Below are positions 15,118-22,177 of a stretch of 24,773 nt of DNA, one piece after another. The notes under the pieces were generated by a model, which saw only the letters and a program-made list of their open reading frames with translations, did not search any database and was not told where the DNA came from. Location: assembly GCA_905193765.1 (NCBI GenBank), contig CAJJPZ010000013.1, positions 1-24,773 of the forward strand, in the 5' to 3' direction. The DNA is from an uncultured Eubacterium sp. (GTDB lineage Bacteria; Bacillota; Clostridia; Peptostreptococcales; Anaerovoracaceae). Each line of letters begins with the position of its first letter. Position 1 is the first letter of the stretch. The translations under genes were made by a program, and so were the position numbers.

Positions 15118-15543
15118 ATGAAAGAGGTAATGATAAGGATAACAGGACAGCAGGTGACCAAGGAGGCGGGCGAGGATATAATGGAGTTCGTCACGGAAGC
15201 CAAGATATACAGTCGCGGCGGCGCGCTCTACCTGGTCTATGATGAAAGCGAGCTGTCGGGGATCCCCGGATGCCGCACGAGACTGAAGCTCAAGGACGGC
15301 AAGCTGCAGCTGAAGCGTTTCGGAGAGGACTCCGGGATGGGCAACGAGCTGAGTTTTGAAAAGGGCAAAAGGTACAACGGCGTCTATGAAACGCCTTTCG
15401 GCCCGGTGGAGATAGAGATCCTCACGAACGAGCTGGAAAGCACACTGTCCGAAGAGGGCGGCGGGCAGATCGATATCGATTACAGCATCAGTCTCAAGGG
15501 TCTCAGTGAGGGCAGGAACAAACTGAACATCACTCTTATGTGA
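15118..15543 (+). CDS. DUF1934 domain-containing protein (YwiB-like)
   Basis: The protein has 141 residues, a usual length for DUF1934. It reads as alternating beta strands: MIRITGQQV, EFVTEAKIYSRGGALYLVYDESEL, TRLKLKDGKLQLKRFGE, and the typical YNGVYETPFGPVEIEILTNELE and IDIDYSISLKG. The family is thought to have a lipocalin-like (calycin) barrel; its function is unknown. No signal peptide is present, so it is cytoplasmic. It lies 15 bases after hslO and 21 bases before the miniprotein, consistent with one transcript. The Shine-Dalgarno is weak (GATGAGATC region), so translation may be coupled to hslO. Confidence 0.88.
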   Translation: MKEVMIRITGQQVTKEAGEDIMEFVTEAKIYSRGGALYLVYDESELSGIPGCRTRLKLKDGKLQLKRFGEDSGMGNELSFEKGKRYNGVYETPFGPVEIEILTNELESTLSEEGGGQIDIDYSISLKGLSEGRNKLNITLM

Positions 15544-15564
15544 CGGTGAAGGAGGTAGATATAA

Positions 15565-15657
15565 ATGATGAGCAAAAAAGCGATCAAGGTGGTAGTATAT
15601 CTTATCATCGGCGTGATGGTGGCAACTACGGTAACTTGCGCAGTAGCATATCTGTAA
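15565..15657 (+). CDS. 30-residue single-pass membrane miniprotein (Prli42/DUF4044-like)
   Basis: A 30-codon frame starting ATG ATG and ending TAA; the protein begins MMSKKAIKVVVYLIIGVMV and finishes CAVAYL. It has a short basic head (SKKAIK) and one hydrophobic helix, with almost nothing outside. A very strong site, GAAGGAGGT, lies about nine bases before the first ATG, and the frame sits neatly between DUF1934 and DUF1846. The shape resembles Prli42, the small membrane protein that tethers the stressosome in Listeria, and the DUF4044 group common in Bacillota. No stressosome gene is visible in this window, so function is open. A second start one codon later is equally possible. Confidence 0.75.
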   Translation: MMSKKAIKVVVYLIIGVMVATTVTCAVAYL

Positions 15658-15683
15658 AAAATAAGGAACAGTCGGAGGTAAAA

Positions 15684-17201
15684 ATGTCAGAAACAGGTTT
15701 CAGTGCGGAAAAATATATCGAAGAACAGTCGAAGTATATCCTTGAGAGGATACAGTCGGGCGACAGCGAGCGCCTTTATCTCGAGTTCGGCGGCAAGCTG
15801 GTGCAGGACAAGCACGCCATGAGAGTGCTGCCGGGATTCGATGAGAATGCAAAGATCAAGCTGCTCCAGAAAATGAAGGATCAGGTGGAGATCATAATCT
15901 GCATATACTCGGGAGATATAATGACCAACAAGACGAGACAGGATTTCGGTATCACATATGATCTGGAAGTGCTGAGACTTATAGATGTGTTCAGACGCTA
16001 TGACCTTTACATAAACAGCGTGGTGGTAACGAGGTACGAGGACGATTCACCGGCGGTGGACAAATTCATCAACCGTCTGGAACGCAGGGGCATCAAAACG
16101 TACAGACACAGATTCACCAAGGGATATCCGACGGACGTGGACACTATAGTCAGCGACGAGGGATACGGTGCCAATCCGTACATCGAGGTCACAAGACCTC
16201 TGGCGGTGGTGACGGGACCGGGAGGCGGCAGCGGCAAGCTGGCAACATGTCTTTCTCAGCTCTATCATGAGTACAGACAGGGCAGGAAAGTCAGATACGC
16301 TAAATTTGAGACATTCCCTATCTGGAACATCCCTCTCAAGCATCCGGTGAACGTTGCCTACGAGGCTGCCACTGCGGATCTCAGAGACGTGAATATGATC
16401 GATTCTTTCCATCTGGAAGCTTACGGCGAGACGGCTGTGAACTACAACCGCGACCTGGAGGTGTTCCCGGTGGTGAAGCGTATAATAGAGAAAATAACCT
16501 GTGAAGAGTCAGAATACAAATCACCTACGGACATGGGCGTCAACAGGGCAGGCTTCGGCATAACCAACGACGAGGTGGTCAGGGAAGCTGCATGTCAGGA
16601 GATAATCCGCAGATACATGATCGCTCTGTGCGACTACAAGAAGGGCAAGATAGAGAGCGGCACCGTGGAAAGGGTAAAGCTGCTGATGGATGATCTGTCG
16701 CTGACCGAGGAGGACAGGCATGTGGTGATACCAGCCAGAGCCTATGCGGAGCGCAAGCGCGACTGCGACAAGAGATACATGAACGTGGTAGTCATGGCCA
16801 TAGAGATGGATGACGGCAAGATGATAACGGGAAGAAGCTCCAGAAGGATGGTGGCCGCGGCAGCTGCACTGCTGAACTCCATCAAGTACCTTTCGGGGAT
16901 ATCCGACGATCTCCACCTTATATCGCCTGACATACTCACACGTATACAGGAACTGAAGACGGAAGTCCTGCATTCTGAAAAGACAAGCCTGAACTGTGAG
17001 GAGATACTCACAGCGCTGACTATATCGGCGGCGACCAATCCATCGGCGGAGATGGCGCTCAGCAAACTGGAGGAGCTGAGAGGATGCAGGGCACACTGCA
17101 CAGCCATACTCAGCGACAAGGACGAGGCTACCCTCAAGGCTCTCGACATAGACGTCACCAGCGACGCCGAGTATGTGACCAACAACCTTTACTACAGCTA
17201 A
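15684..17201 (+). CDS. DUF1846 domain-containing protein
   Basis: The protein has 505 residues, the normal size for DUF1846. It opens GFSAEKYIEEQSKYILERI and contains RLYLEFGGKLVQDKHAMRVLPGF, YITYDLEVLRLIDVF-type blocks and a glycine-rich loop, VVTGPGGGSGKLATCLSQL, that looks like a nucleotide- or phosphate-binding loop. PYIEV, MGVNRAGFGI and GRSSRRMVAAAAALLNSIKYL follow. Family members are cytoplasmic, conserved in anaerobic Bacillota and some Actinomycetota, and have known structures but no established reaction. The ATG at 15684 follows GGAGG with good spacing. The open frame reaches back to 15540 but would overlap the miniprotein in another frame. It is the last gene of the hslO run and is followed by a terminator. 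Confidence 0.93.
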   Translation: MSETGFSAEKYIEEQSKYILERIQSGDSERLYLEFGGKLVQDKHAMRVLPGFDENAKIKLLQKMKDQVEIIICIYSGDIMTNKTRQDFGITYDLEVLRLIDVFRRYDLYINSVVVTRYEDDSPAVDKFINRLERRGIKTYRHRFTKGYPTDVDTIVSDEGYGANPYIEVTRPLAVVTGPGGGSGKLATCLSQLYHEYRQGRKVRYAKFETFPIWNIPLKHPVNVAYEAATADLRDVNMIDSFHLEAYGETAVNYNRDLEVFPVVKRIIEKITCEESEYKSPTDMGVNRAGFGITNDEVVREAACQEIIRRYMIALCDYKKGKIESGTVERVKLLMDDLSLTEEDRHVVIPARAYAERKRDCDKRYMNVVVMAIEMDDGKMITGRSSRRMVAAAAALLNSIKYLSGISDDLHLISPDILTRIQELKTEVLHSEKTSLNCEEILTALTISAATNPSAEMALSKLEELRGCRAHCTAILSDKDEATLKALDIDVTSDAEYVTNNLYYS

Positions 17202-17316
17202 AGATAACACCGGAGAAAGATCCGGCATGAAAAAAACAGAACAGTGATACAGGGTTTACAGCACTGCCGCCTGGCGCGGGGCTGTAGCCCCTTTTTTTAA
17301 GGAGGATAAAGAGTAT
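17202..17316 (+). promoter_or_regulatory. leader of the AEC transporter with possible attenuator
   Basis: TACAGC (17257-17262) can pair with GCTGTA (17281-17286), supported by an inner CCGC/GCGG stem. That structure uses bases 17278-17282, which otherwise form the 5' arm of the terminator. The two folds exclude each other. A CCGG/CCGG hairpin (17210-17225) and a 6-codon frame MKKTEQ (17227-17247) lie upstream. Confidence 0.4.
17278..17298 (+). terminator. rho-independent terminator upstream of the AEC gene
   Basis: GGGGC, loop TGTA, GCCCC, then seven Ts. It ends DUF1846 transcription, or acts as an attenuator, and directly precedes the AAGGAGG of the transporter gene. Confidence 0.85.
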
Positions 17317-18261
17317 ATGTACGGAAAATATTTCGTTCTGTTCGCCATACTTTTCACGGGATGGTTTCTGAGAAAGATAAATTTCATAGATGATAAGATG
17401 AACCACAGCATGAACAAGCTGATAGTCTATTTCGCGTATCCGTGTCTGATAGTTTACAACATAGGCAGTCTGGATCTCAGCGGCAGGACTGTGGTGGATT
17501 TTCTGATAGCGCTGGTACTGAGTCTGGCGTGTTTCTACATATACGGGTTCATCTGTACAGGGTATGCGAAACTGAGAAAATTCCCTGCAGAAAGTTCCAA
17601 TGTGGCTGAATTCGCGATGATGGCTCCCAACGACGGATTCATGGGATTCCCTGTCACCCTGATATTCTTCGGAGAAACAGGACTGCTGTTCATGCTGGCC
17701 CATAACGCCGCCATGAACATATTCACGTTCACATACGGACTTAAGATACTGAGACGCAATGATGCAGACCGCAGGCGCGCCACACCGATGAATCTCATGA
17801 AGGCGCTGCTGAAACTGCTTGTGAATCCTAATATACTGGCGCTGATGATCGGGTTCGCGATAAGTCTGATAGGCGGATCCATACCGGATCCTGTAAGCGA
17901 TTATCTGCTGTATATAGGCAATGTATCGACGCCTATGGCAATGATATTCATAGGATCATCGCTGGCAAAGTACAGATTCATAGATATAATCCGTGACAAA
18001 ACAGTTATAGAATCAGGGCTCATGAAGCTGGTATGGCTGCCGGCGATCACTGCACTGCTGGTGTATTTCCTGCCGGTGGATGACCTGATAAAAGCTGTTG
18101 TGGTGCTGGGGGCATGTTTCCCGACGGCAGCCACAGTTTCGATGCTGGCAGAACAAGAGGGTCAGGATCTGGGTCTTGCAAGCAGAGTGCTGTTCTTCAG
18201 TACTGTGCTGTCCATAGCCACTGTCGTGGGCTCACTTAAGCTGATCATGTATATATTCTGA
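17317..18261 (+). CDS. AEC (auxin efflux carrier) family transporter
   Basis: The protein has 314 residues with about ten hydrophobic segments and the AEC/Mem_trans layout. The signatures are TGWFLRKINFI and YFAYPCLIVYNI in the first bundle, NDGFMGFPV after the first half, and STPMAMIFIGSSLAKY and LGACFPTAATVSMLAEQ in the second bundle. Such proteins sit in the cytoplasmic membrane and move organic anions such as malate, or other small molecules; the substrate here is unknown. AAGGAGG lies 11 bases before the ATG, a little far. The gene directly follows a terminator with an alternative fold, suggesting regulated read-through. Confidence 0.92.
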   Translation: MYGKYFVLFAILFTGWFLRKINFIDDKMNHSMNKLIVYFAYPCLIVYNIGSLDLSGRTVVDFLIALVLSLACFYIYGFICTGYAKLRKFPAESSNVAEFAMMAPNDGFMGFPVTLIFFGETGLLFMLAHNAAMNIFTFTYGLKILRRNDADRRRATPMNLMKALLKLLVNPNILALMIGFAISLIGGSIPDPVSDYLLYIGNVSTPMAMIFIGSSLAKYRFIDIIRDKTVIESGLMKLVWLPAITALLVYFLPVDDLIKAVVVLGACFPTAATVSMLAEQEGQDLGLASRVLFFSTVLSIATVVGSLKLIMYIF

Positions 18262-18314
18262 TGGTTTTTGGATCGTCGGGACATCTGCCCCGGCTCTGAC
18301 CTGAGTACCATAAC

Positions 18315-18821
18315 TCAGAACCTGCTGAACAGAGCCTGCTGTCTTTCGTAAAGTTCGTCGAAGGCCCTGCGGCGTGCGGACTCTTCAGGGAGAGTCATGA
18401 ATGCATGATATGAACTGTCTGCGGCGGATGCGTTCTGCCACAGCTCATCACGATCCATGTCACGGCCTGCGATGACCAGGTCGTGATTTTTTATTATCTC
18501 CGCAGACATATCATCGTGGAGCACGCCGTCGCTGCAGAGGACTACCGTGGTCTTAGCGCCGTTGCAGCTATCTGCTGCAGAGTCGTCCCCGGCGGATGCA
18601 GCGGATCCTGTCAGGCGCTGCAGTGCTTCGTACTCCTTGTTCCTGTATTCGTGCTCACCCATTAGCATGCAGATACGAAGGACAGATCTGCCGTCATCGC
18701 GGCTGATCTCTTCGTCAAGGGAGATCAGTTCAGCACTCTCGTCTTCGGCAAGACGGCCTGCGATCTCCTCAAGGGGTGCGCCGAAAAATCCCGTTACAAA
18801 AATAAATTTTCTGTTATCCAT
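18315..18821 (-). CDS. shikimate-kinase-like protein with destroyed P-loop
   Basis: The protein has 168 residues, the size of shikimate kinase. It keeps the fold pattern: strand KFIFVTGFFGAP in the Walker A position, then LISLDEEIS (where AroK has D..I), and LRICMLMGEHEYRNKEYEALQRL, which follows the AroK line I..IF...GE..FR..E...L. Late on it has HDLVIAG. The P-loop GxxGxGK(S/T) reads GFFGAPLE, so the Gly, Lys and Ser/Thr are replaced by Pro, Leu and Glu. ATP-dependent catalysis is therefore unlikely. The central Ala/Ser/Asp-rich stretch is an insertion. The frame is intact with a good AAGGAG site, so it is probably a functional non-kinase rather than a fresh pseudogene. Confidence 0.65.
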   Translation of the reverse strand: MDNRKFIFVTGFFGAPLEEIAGRLAEDESAELISLDEEISRDDGRSVLRICMLMGEHEYRNKEYEALQRLTGSAASAGDDSAADSCNGAKTTVVLCSDGVLHDDMSAEIIKNHDLVIAGRDMDRDELWQNASAADSSYHAFMTLPEESARRRAFDELYERQQALFSRF

Positions 18822-18920
18822 TCTAAACTCCTTGTCCGCCGCCTGCAGTCAGACGGCATGAAAGATCATAAAAACTTTGCGTGTCGCAGCAGGGTATACC
18901 TCCATATCTGCCGCAGTATG

Positions 18921-18950
18921 ATTGTACCACGACAGGGGTATGATATACAA
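18921..18950 (-). promoter_or_regulatory. promoter candidate for the shikimate-kinase-like gene
   Basis: On the minus strand TTGTAT (18945-18950), 18 bases, TACAAT (18921-18926) with TGG in front. It lies about 100 bases before the start codon. Confidence 0.5.
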
Positions 18951-19046
18951 CTGCAGCTGTTGTCAGAGAGATACCGGTGATGTCATGCTGCCGCCGCATC
19001 TGACGCCCTGCATGTAATAATCAGCATCGCAAAATATGGCTCTTTA

Positions 19047-19055
19047 TGGTACAAT
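19047..19055 (+). promoter_or_regulatory. extended -10 promoter candidate for the nucleotidyltransferase gene
   Basis: TGGTACAAT. No good -35 is seen. A small GGCTGC/GCAGCC hairpin (19064-19080) follows in the leader. The same TGGTACAAT occurs in the divergent minus-strand promoter. Confidence 0.45.
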
Positions 19056-19110
19056 ATAAAGACGGCTGCATCCGGCAGCCGGAAACTATGATGATGCAAG
19101 GGGAAATAAA

Positions 19111-20040
19111 ATGACAGCAAAAGATAAACCTACACTGATAATAATGGCTGCAGGAATGGGTTCAAGATACGGCGGTCTCAAACAGGTCGATAAAATGACA
19201 GATGCAGGAGAGATCATACTTGATTTCTCACTTTACGATGCGATGATGGCAGGATTCACGAGAGCCGTGTTCATAATCAGAGAAGAGCATCGTGATATTT
19301 TCCGTGAACTGGTGGACGAGAGAGCCGGACGGTTCATGGATATCGAGTATGCATATCAGGCGCTGGACGACATACCGGAAGGTGTCAGCATACCTGAAGG
19401 CAGGAAAAAGCCATGGGGGACATCTCATGCAGTGCTCGCTGCCAGAGATCTGATCCACGGACCGTTTGCCGTGATAAATGCAGATGATTACTATGGACCG
19501 GGCGGGTTCACTCAGATGTATGACTATCTCTGCAATGAAGCGGACGGTGATGTGTACGACTGCGCCATGATCGGGTACAGACTGGAGAATACGGTGACGG
19601 AGAACGGCCACGTGGCCCGGGGCGTATGCGAGATCGGAGAGGACGGCTGCCTTAAGCAGGTCACTGAGAGAAAGAAGATCATGGTGAGACCTGAGGGTAT
19701 ATGCTATACGCTGGACGATGGCGATACATGGGTGAAACTGCCTGACGATACGGTGGTGTCCATGAATTTCTGGGGATACCCGGCAGGGATAATGAAAGAA
19801 CTGGAAGACGGGCTTCCTGAGTTCTTTGCAAAGGTGATCCCGGCGGATCCTCTCAAGGGCGAGTATCTGCTGCCTGAGGTGACAGATCGTCTCGTCAAGG
19901 AAGGCCGTGCAAAGGTAAGGGTGCTGCCTACCCATGACAAGTGGTGCGGAGTGACATACCAGGCCGACAAGGAAGATGTGAAGAACATCCTGCAGGCAAA
20001 GAAAGACAAGGGAGAGTATCCGGAAAAACTCTGGAAATAG
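19111..20040 (+). CDS. sugar-phosphate nucleotidyltransferase family protein
   Basis: The protein has 309 residues. It begins with the NTP-transferase loop LIIMAAGMGSRYGGLKQVDK, which binds the nucleotide triphosphate. It later has KPWGTSHAVLAAR and the metal-binding NADDYYG, as in glucose-1-phosphate uridylyl- and thymidylyltransferases. VVSMNFWGYP and LLPEVTDRLVKEG complete the pattern. The enzyme would join a sugar-1-phosphate to a nucleotide in the cytoplasm, but the exact sugar and base are not readable. The C-terminal WCGVTYQADKEDVKNIL matches a subgroup common in gut Bacillota. AAGGGG precedes the ATG. It is flanked by its own promoter candidate and a terminator, so it is probably monocistronic. 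Confidence 0.9.
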   Translation: MTAKDKPTLIIMAAGMGSRYGGLKQVDKMTDAGEIILDFSLYDAMMAGFTRAVFIIREEHRDIFRELVDERAGRFMDIEYAYQALDDIPEGVSIPEGRKKPWGTSHAVLAARDLIHGPFAVINADDYYGPGGFTQMYDYLCNEADGDVYDCAMIGYRLENTVTENGHVARGVCEIGEDGCLKQVTERKKIMVRPEGICYTLDDGDTWVKLPDDTVVSMNFWGYPAGIMKELEDGLPEFFAKVIPADPLKGEYLLPEVTDRLVKEGRAKVRVLPTHDKWCGVTYQADKEDVKNILQAKKDKGEYPEKLWK

Positions 20041-20071
20041 CAAGCCGCAAACATACGGAATAAAGGCTTAC

Positions 20072-20125
20072 AAAAAAGACCGCTGAAATGTGCATGGCGC
20101 AGGATCAGTGGTCTTTGCGTTTTTT
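20072..20125. terminator. bidirectional terminator between convergent genes
   Basis: A 12-bp stem (AAAGACCGCTGA with TCAGTGGTCTTT, one G-U pair) has A-runs on the left and a T-run on the right. It lies between the nucleotidyltransferase gene and the convergent glucosaminidase gene. Confidence 0.75.
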
Positions 20126-20159
20126 GATATCCGGGTCCATCATCGATGGATGCTTTCCC

Positions 20160-20182
20160 ATATCCGGCGCCGGATATTTTTT
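20160..20182 (+). terminator. perfect palindrome followed by a T-run
   Basis: ATATCCGGCGCCGGATAT is a perfect 18-bp palindrome followed by a run of Ts. It can form a 7-bp stem with a GCGC loop. A TCCATC/GATGGA hairpin (20136-20150) lies just before it. No gene on this strand obviously needs a second terminator here. Confidence 0.5.
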
Positions 20183-20293
20183 CGTGGCACAGGGAATGTG
20201 CACCGGGGAGATATTTCCGGAGTTTCAGAGAAAGTACATCGAATGTGTTGCTGCGCAGCAGCAGTGTGCGGCAGTCAAGGTCATATGATGCGG

Positions 20294-21022
20294 TTATTTG
20301 AGCCTGTCCAGTGCCTTGTTGTGGTGGACGCTTATGACGGAGTAGTAGTTGGTCATGTTGCGGGCTACCTTGTCGTCCCAGGTGGAGCTGGAAGCATAGC
20401 GCTTATTCACGTCGGAGATGGTCTTGCCGCTGTAGAGACTGCCTCCGGGACTGAGATAGTTCTGAGCCAGGGCTCTTGAGACCACGTCAATGCACTCTGC
20501 CTTGGAGGAAAAACCGCTGCTGCCGAACCCGAACATATTGTTGGGTTTGAAGCACATGGTACCGTTGGCACTTTCCAGGGAGGCTATGGCCATGACGAAC
20601 AGGCAGTTGACGCCGTAGTCTTTCTCGGCCTTGAGGAAAGAGTCTTCCAGCCCCACCAGGTTGCCCTGGGTGACGAGTTTCAGATCGGAGACTGTGACGC
20701 CGCTTGGTTTGCTGACATCCATACTGCGTATCTGGGCGTTGCTGTAGGCAGGTATCGCCTCGGCATCGTAGACCTTGTTCACTGTGGATTTCCTTAAAGA
20801 TGTGGAAAGATCCACTTCTTTTGCAGCTTCACGGCTCTTATGCAGCAGACGGCTGCTGGTTTCCGCAGCGGAGTTGTTGATCATATCGGTCTCTGTGCGT
20901 ATGCCGAAAACGACTCCTCCGGCGCAGAGCACCAGTACCAGCACGGTCAGCAGGATGACGCGCCAGGATATCAGTTTCGGTTTTCCGTTGAAGTAATATG
21001 TTCTCGTGTTTTTCTTTTCCAT
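20294..21022 (-). CDS. membrane-anchored glucosaminidase (GH73-like)
   Basis: The protein has 242 residues. A basic head is followed by a membrane helix at ~19-41 (WRVILLTVLVLVLCAGGVVFG). The extracellular domain has the glucosaminidase pattern FVMAIASLESANGTM, with Glu150 as the likely catalytic acid, then the NNMFGFGS motif and a C-terminal YY region. Such enzymes cut the N-acetylglucosamine-containing glycan strands of peptidoglycan. With no cleavage site visible, it is probably anchored rather than secreted. GGAAGAA precedes the ATG, and a strong promoter lies about 80 bases upstream. It is convergent with the nucleotidyltransferase gene. Confidence 0.9.
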   Translation of the reverse strand: MEKKNTRTYYFNGKPKLISWRVILLTVLVLVLCAGGVVFGIRTETDMINNSAAETSSRLLHKSREAAKEVDLSTSLRKSTVNKVYDAEAIPAYSNAQIRSMDVSKPSGVTVSDLKLVTQGNLVGLEDSFLKAEKDYGVNCLFVMAIASLESANGTMCFKPNNMFGFGSSGFSSKAECIDVVSRALAQNYLSPGGSLYSGKTISDVNKRYASSSTWDDKVARNMTNYYSVISVHHNKALDRLK

Positions 21023-21109
21023 AAGTAATTCTTCCTGTATATATTGAAAAAAACTGTATTTTTATATATTATGGATAGTAAGATGCCGGTAACTGCCGAC
21101 TCTGTTTTC

Positions 21110-21138
21110 ATTATAAAAAATATATCTGAAAAATACAA
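21110..21138 (-). promoter_or_regulatory. sigma-A promoter of the glucosaminidase gene
   Basis: On the minus strand TTGTAT (21133-21138), exactly 17 bases, TATAAT (21110-21115). Perfect -10 and optimal spacing. Confidence 0.7.
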
Positions 21139-21164
21139 CCCCATTGGGAAAGGACGATCTGCAT

Positions 21165-21749
21165 ATGGGAATCATGATAAAAGGGATACTGAGCATCATA
21201 ATAACCGCCGTGATGCAGCTCAGTGTGATAAACATGGTGGAATCGACGCCGGAGGACGCGGTCAGAGATTTTTTTGACGGGCTGGGCACAGGTGACAGCA
21301 AAGTCACTGAACGGTATATGGAAAATGAATACGTGAACACACTGATCAATGTCAAGGCTGATGAAAAGACAGCGGACAGGATGTACAGGGCGCTGTTCAG
21401 GAATTTTAAATACGACATAGAGGATGTGGCGGAGAAGGACGATCTGGCAGTGGCTAAGGTCGCCATCACATGCAACGATTTTACAAAGGTGAGGAAGAAC
21501 TACGACAAGGCGTCCTACAACTACGTGGTGGACAACCTGTACAAAGACAAGATGGCGGACAAGTCCTGGCTCAGCAGCAAATGCTTCAGCATCTACGTGA
21601 AGCAGATCGAAAAGGCGGCGGAGAAGGAACCGGATGAGACTGTGATTTATGTGCCCCTGGAGGACAACGGCAGCTACGGGTGGAACATCATACTGGACGA
21701 CGAGATGATGAAGACCATACTGGGAGGACTGAATTTCCCGGAACAGTGA
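21165..21749 (+). CDS. small exported or anchored protein, NTF2-like (DUF4878-like)
   Basis: The protein has 194 residues. The N-terminus, MIKGILSIIITAVMQLSVI, is a hydrophobic signal or anchor. It is followed by STPEDAVRDFFDGLGTGD, which resembles the start of NTF2-like and DUF4878 domains in clostridial lipoproteins, though no lipobox Cys is present. The body alternates strands and helices and ends in a Trp-containing strand (GSYGWNIILDDEMMKTIL). The ATG at 21165 is chosen over a TTG at 21144, and an ATG at 21174 is also possible. The site GGGAAAGGA lies about ten bases before it. Function is unknown. It lies upstream of the rpsF promoter and has a separate expression signal from that operon. 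Confidence 0.75.
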   Translation: MGIMIKGILSIIITAVMQLSVINMVESTPEDAVRDFFDGLGTGDSKVTERYMENEYVNTLINVKADEKTADRMYRALFRNFKYDIEDVAEKDDLAVAKVAITCNDFTKVRKNYDKASYNYVVDNLYKDKMADKSWLSSKCFSIYVKQIEKAAEKEPDETVIYVPLEDNGSYGWNIILDDEMMKTILGGLNFPEQ

Positions 21750-21769
21750 CAAAAAAACGTAAAAAACTA

Positions 21770-21797
21770 TTGAATTTATCTGTATCTGATGTATAAT
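21770..21797 (+). promoter_or_regulatory. sigma-A promoter of the rpsF operon
   Basis: TTGAAT, 16 bases, TATAAT. The perfect -10 lies 78 bases before the rpsF ATG. Confidence 0.65.
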
Positions 21798-21803
21798 ATA
21801 TAG

Positions 21804-21875
21804 GCATGTGTTTGTACATGCAGTCCTTGCGATAGCCTGAGCTATCGCCATTTAAGTCCACAGGGAGGTGAAAAC
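21804..21875 (+). promoter_or_regulatory. structured 5' leader of rpsF
   Basis: Two consecutive hairpins: GCATGT/ACATGC (21804-21821) and the perfect GCGATAGC/GCTATCGC with a CTGA loop (21829-21848), then the ribosome binding site. A ribosomal-protein leader (S6:S18 type) is known upstream of rpsF in many bacteria. I do not see its CCG element, so membership is unproven. Confidence 0.4.
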
Positions 21876-22163
21876 ATGATTAATTATGAAGTAATGCTCA
21901 TACTCGATCCTGCATTGGAAGATGACAAGAAAGATGCAACTGTAGAAACAGTTAAAGGCATCATCGCTGCAGAAGGCGAAGTCGGCAATGTAGACACATG
22001 GGGAATGAGAAAACTCGCATATCCTATCCAGAAGAAATCTGAAGGATACTACGTTGTTATCGAGTTCAAGGCTCAGCCTACATTACCTAAGGAGCTCGAC
22101 AGAAGACTCAAGATCTCAGACAACGTTATCAGACATATGATCGTTAACAAGGATGAGAAATAG
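21876..22163 (+). CDS. rpsF: 30S ribosomal protein S6
   Basis: The protein has 95 residues and a complete S6 fold: NYEVMLILDPALEDD, WGMRKLAYPIQKKSEGYYVVIEF and LKISDNVIRHMIV. S6 pairs with S18 on the platform of the small ribosomal subunit. GGGAGGTGA precedes the ATG. It is the first gene of the rpsF-ssb-rpsR operon; ssb starts 14 bases after its stop. Codon use is cleaner and the GC content lower than in the neighbours, as expected of a highly expressed gene. Confidence 0.98.
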   Translation: MINYEVMLILDPALEDDKKDATVETVKGIIAAEGEVGNVDTWGMRKLAYPIQKKSEGYYVVIEFKAQPTLPKELDRRLKISDNVIRHMIVNKDEK

Positions 22164-22177
22164 GATCGGGGTGCAGT

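Noticed and set aside
16521..17228. 235-codon minus-strand frame opposite DUF1846
   Set aside because: It has no ribosome binding site or recognisable domain and is opposite a conserved gene.
17202..17316. T-box or known riboswitch before the AEC gene
   Set aside because: It is too short for a T-box and has no T-box sequence; no known aptamer motif was recognised.
18301..18318. CTGAG/CTCAG hairpin between the AEC gene and the shikimate-kinase-like gene
   Set aside because: It is a short stem without a T-run on either strand, so not supported as a terminator.
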